Below are positions 24,807 to 26,039 of a stretch of 26,039 nucleotides of DNA, one piece after another. The stretch comes from Lewinellaceae bacterium (lineage in GTDB: Bacteria; Bacteroidota; Bacteroidia; Chitinophagales; Saprospiraceae), in assembly GCA_016711435.1 (NCBI GenBank), contig JADJSY010000063.1, positions 1-26,039 of the forward strand. The letters run 5' to 3'. Under the pieces are notes generated by a model. The model did not search any database. It saw only the letters and a list, made by a program, of their open reading frames with translations, and was not told the origin of the DNA. The position numbers and the translations under genes are program-made. Position 1 is the first letter of the stretch. Each line of letters begins with the position of its first letter.

Positions 24807-25960
24807 ATGAAGCATGCCTGCCTGTTGCCCTTCCTTTTTTTGTTCGGTGTATTGTCGGCCCAAACGCCGGCCAGTCAATTGTCCCCGGATGCTCGTATCA
24901 GCCTGATGACCGTTGCGCCGGGCGAATATGTGTACAGTACGTTCCGGACACAGCGCTATCCGGGTGTACGACCCGCAGCAACGGCTGGATCGCTGCTGCA
25001 ACTACGGCACCTTCGACTTTGGCAGCCGAATTTTGCCTCAAATTCTGCCGGGGAAAACTATTGTATTTCCTCGACCTGGAACCTTACCGGAGTTTTGAAT
25101 ACGGCAACCTGTCCGACCGCCGGGGCATGAAAGAACAATGGCTGCAACTTGATACAGTACAAAAACAGCGGCTTTTTACGCTGTTGCAGGAAAATGCGAA
25201 GGAAGAAAACCGCTACTACAAGTACGATTTTTTTTACGACAACTGCGCTACGCGCATCCGCGATATCGTGAAGGAATCGCTTTTTCACCAGATTGCTTTT
25301 GACAGTACACAACTGCCCCTGGGCCTCACCATGCGCGATTTGTTGCATCAATATCTGACCACCCTGCCCTGGACGGAATTCAGGAATCGACCTCGTGCTG
25401 GGTACGCCCGCCGACCGCCGCGCCGCGCCGGAAGCCTTTATGTTTTGCCTGATTACGTGCACGATATGTTTGCAGCAGCCAAATTGCAACGGCGCCCCCG
25501 CTGGTCGGCAGAGATATTTACCCGCAATAACCTTTTCCTGCGCCGGGTGGAAACCCGGTTTTTGAAAGACCCTTGTTCGTGACCTGTTTTGTGGCGCTGC
25601 TCGGTCTGCTCAGTATGGCTAACCCGCGCACCGAACATATTTTGATACCATTTTCTGGTTCGTGCTGGGCCTGGCGGGTCTCATTATGGCGCTGCTGTGG
25701 TTTTGCGACCGACCACTCCGCTACCAAATCCAATTACAACCTGATGTGGGCCATGCCGACGCACCTGTTGGTGTTCTGGCGCCTTCGGGCGCGGAAAACT
25801 GCGGCATTATTTTATCGTTATGGCTATCCTCGCCGCACTGGCGCTTGTTTTCTGGAAATTCTGGCCACAGGCTATGCCTGACTGCAGCAATCCCCCTGGC
25901 GGGGCTGGTGGTGGTGAAGGGGCTGTGGAGGCAGTGGTGGGAGAGGGAAGTGAGAGGTGA
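24807..25960 (+). CDS. DUF4105 membrane protein broken by many frameshifts
   Basis: About 385 aa if repaired. The signal peptide is MKHACLLPFLFLFGVLSAQ. Family blocks appear in order but in changing frames: ARISLMTVAPGEYVYSTF, then GHSAIRVYDPQQRLD and NYGTFDFG, then FCLKFCRGKLLYFL, YKYDFFYDNCATRIRDI (the conserved Asn-Cys), GIDLVLGTPADRRAAPEAFMF, LPDYVHDMFAAAKLQ and a membrane-rich C-terminus with FATDHSATK and NLMWAMPTHL. Breaks fall near 24944, 25026-25034, 25382, 25443-25446, 25485-25530, and at least twice after 25600. Several are homopolymers one base short. The Asn-Cys and His residues suggest a papain-like (NlpC/P60-type) hydrolase fold, but function is not established. The 3' end is uncertain: one frame stops at 25960, while the more family-like one is open to the window edge. 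Sequence error is more likely than decay because codons between breaks are well conserved. Confidence 0.75.
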
Positions 25961-26039
25961 GAGAGTGAGGAGGGTGGAGACGTCCCGTTTGGCGCGCGGA
26001 TTTGTGCTTTGGCTTTGGTTTTTCAGGCCTGGAATCGTT

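Overview
This window looks like a chromosomal stretch from a Bacteroidota bacterium. The evidence is a SusC/SusD outer-membrane pair, a SusD-type lipoprotein signal, a Nudix/winged-helix sugar regulator of the NrtR/AraR kind known from Bacteroidota, and intergenic DNA full of period-7 repeats and hairpin doublets. A Saprospirales-like source would fit, but that is an impression and was not tested. No rRNA, tRNA, CRISPR array, transposase or origin was recognised.

Layout. 1-1073: a small membrane-anchored protein with a GIY-YIG-like C-terminus and a short hypothetical protein, both on +. 1067-2684: two minus-strand genes, a coiled-coil hypothetical and an AraR-like regulator. 2685-3263: a 579-bp divergent control region with an inverted-repeat element and two copies of a 17-bp palindrome next to susC. 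3264-22164: one long run of + genes forming a polysaccharide/sugar-acid utilisation locus: susC, susD, a BASS-family transporter, a GH29 alpha-L-fucosidase, a giant GH43-GH127/146 fusion, an exported RraA-like aldolase, an enolase-superfamily sugar-acid dehydratase, a two-domain CE1 esterase, an FAH-family hydratase/dehydratase and a ketoglutarate-semialdehyde-type aldehyde dehydrogenase. 22165-26039: a 529-bp intergenic repeat field, an ECF sigma factor, nagA and a badly frameshifted DUF4105 membrane protein.

How the genes work together (inference). SusC/SusD would bind and import oligosaccharides. GH29, GH43-GH127/146 and the CE1 esterase would remove fucose, arabinose/xylose and ester groups. 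The dehydratase, FAH protein and aldehyde dehydrogenase match the last steps of a non-phosphorylating (Weimberg-type) route from a sugar acid through a 2-keto-3-deoxy acid and 2-oxoglutarate semialdehyde to 2-oxoglutarate. The sugar dehydrogenase and lactonase are not in the window. RraA has a clear signal peptide and the dehydratase probably has one, so part of the acid chemistry may be outside the cytoplasm, with the BASS protein importing a keto-acid. The AraR-like regulator and the palindromes beside susC suggest arabinose-responsive control.

Two cautions. Several genes are broken by small indels, mostly shortened homopolymers, at sites where both reading frames remain clearly conserved. 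This pattern suggests sequence error more than decay. I describe those genes as single units with corrected frames. The intergenic spaces are also unusual: at least six hairpin or inverted-doublet repeats and many degenerate heptamer arrays sit just after stop codons or just before start codons, and some run into the coding ends.
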